Origin: Candidozyma auris
Taxonomy: Eukaryota; Ascomycota; Pichiomycetes; Serinales; Metschnikowiaceae
Direction of reading: 5' to 3'
Assembly (NCBI RefSeq): GCF_003013715.1
Contig: NC_072812.1
Span: forward strand, 744,001-808,000
Length of the DNA: 64,000 nt
Shown: piece by piece, positions 62,844 through 64,000 of the stretch
How positions within the stretch are numbered: the stretch's first letter is position 1
How the letters are laid out: each line of letters opens with the position of its first letter
Translations under genes and position numbers: made by a program
The notes under the pieces: model-generated
Databases searched by the model: none
Seen by the model: only the letters and a program-made list of their open reading frames with translations
Told to the model about the DNA's origin: nothing

Positions 62844-64000
62844 GCGATTGATGGGTTGAAGGGGACGTGATGTGATACTATAGTTGAGAAAAGTCGGGGA
62901 TCATTCCAGGATCGCAAAGGAAATCGGAAAAAGTGAAGTTGACGAAAGCGGAGGCTGAATGACTCTCGGTAGATGGAGCGGCCTAGTTGAAGGAAAAAGG
63001 CAGGGAAAAAGAACCGACGGAAGATTCTTTAAACACTAAAGCGTCGCCAGCAGGGCTGGAGAAATGTCTATTGTACAAAAAGACCTGGAGGTGAAGATGC
63101 CCTGGGGAAAGTGGTAGTAACGGAGAACCCAAATGAAGACGTTTGTATGACTAAGCTAATTGTGCAACCTTCAAATTGACTATTGGCGGCACTTCAAAAG
63201 CTTTGGCGTGTCTTTAAAACGATGCGGTCAGGAAGTGTAGGTCAATTCACTGAGCACTAGTGGGAACGACGAATGGAGGGAAGGTTTACGAGCTTCAGGG
63301 ACAAATCTCCAAAATGGTGGGAGGGAGAAATGAAGGGGGAAGGTTGATAGTTGGATGGGGGATCAGCAAGACAAAAGTTCCAAATCTCTTATATAGCCAA
63401 CGATGTGGTCCCTCTTATGTGAAACAAGGCGGATGAATCTCCAACGCCAGGTACCGCATGAGATAGATATATGAAGACATTTTTCCACTATGGTCACCGA
63501 TACCGATGCGGAAGGTGAACAAAATAAACATGCGCGAACCATTGTGCATTGCATATCCGAGGTGCTACTGTAGCCTGCGCAGCGGTCAAATTTCCCTACG
63601 AAGACATACTCACCTTTGTCTGCAATGCGCGCTGCACAAGTCCTCTGTCCTCTGTGAAGCCTGTCGCGCACCCGCCAAGGCTACCGCAACCGTTTTTTCC
63701 TTTTTGTTGGCCTTTGTGGGTGCTATATAGTGGAGAGGGCTCCTTCTTCTTTACCGTCGCCGTTGCCTCCCAACACCTGTGCACAATCGTGTGATCATGT
63801 GAAAGTTGCTTGTGCTTTGCTTGCTTATAGTCTACCGGCTCTAACTTTCATAAGGCTTCCTCCACATTCACTGCGCACTTCTCACTGGTCTATGCCTTTT
63901 CCCGTTAAATGACGTTGCCCAGCGATTGTTCTCACAAGCTGAGTTCCGTATTTCCAATTTCCTACGCATTGTGTCTCTCATGTATTTTTTTTTAATTTAA
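62844..64000. promoter_or_regulatory. Upstream region of the Zn2Cys6 factor, to the right edge
   Basis: More than 1.15 kb with no supported gene. Short frames near 63363-63912 overlap one another on both strands and look random. The proximal part (62880-63360) is purine-rich on the plus strand, so the factor's leader would be pyrimidine-rich. Confidence 0.5.

Overview
This window is a gene-dense stretch of a budding-yeast nuclear chromosome. It holds about 24 protein genes on both strands, almost all intronless, and intergenic gaps are mostly 0.2-1.5 kb. Several signs point to the CUG-Ser clade (Serinales). A CTG codon sits where cullins carry a conserved Ser (CDC53, 4913-4915). Another sits where alpha-COP carries an invariant Cys (COP1, 22139-22141). 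The ELP3 frame has no CTG codon that I could find. Base composition looks close to 45% GC by eye, which with the gene set suggests a Metschnikowiaceae yeast (Clavispora / Candida haemulonii-auris group). The species itself is inference. I saw no transposon, rRNA, tRNA, CRISPR or viral sequence.

Layout from left to right. A partial mitochondrial K+/H+ exchange-family gene (-) is cut by the left edge. SRF1 (+) and CDC53 (+) follow in tandem, then a U5 snRNP 40K-like WD40 gene (+). That gene meets a large SNF2-family ATPase gene (-) stop codon to stop codon. A long + strand run follows: an ABCC vacuolar transporter, BRO1, UTR2, COP1, PPT1, COA4 and SCM3. Then come AFG3 (-), a probable DIG1 (-) and a tandem pair of Kre2/Mnt1 (GT15) mannosyltransferases (-). 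NPL4 (+), SSE1 (+) and SKY1 (+) precede ELP3 (-), MBA1 (+), LEE1 (-), NOG1 (-), MNN9 (-) and CAM1 (-, one intron). A gene-poor 3.85 kb stretch is followed by a Zn2Cys6 transcription factor (-) and its promoter.

The genes do not form one pathway, but themes recur. Golgi and cell-wall glycosylation is covered by two GT15 enzymes, MNN9 and UTR2. Membrane traffic is covered by COP1, BRO1 and SRF1. Mitochondrial biogenesis is covered by AFG3, MBA1, COA4 and the K+/H+ exchange-family gene. Translation and tRNA modification are covered by CAM1, ELP3 and NOG1. From memory, many orthologues lie in two blocks of the S. cerevisiae genome: YDL132-YDL145 (CDC53, SRF1, SCM3, COP1) and YPL048-YPL106 (CAM1, DIG1, MNN9, LEE1, BRO1, ELP3, NOG1, SSE1). 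The window therefore looks like a rearranged ancestral segment.

Start codons were chosen as ATG throughout. The points most worth checking are a GT15 gene with no in-frame AUG, a repeated CGCTAAA motif upstream of UTR2, paired Ste12-type sites upstream of the probable DIG1, an SCM3 with two C2H2 fingers, and CUG decoding. I found no wholly new biological system.
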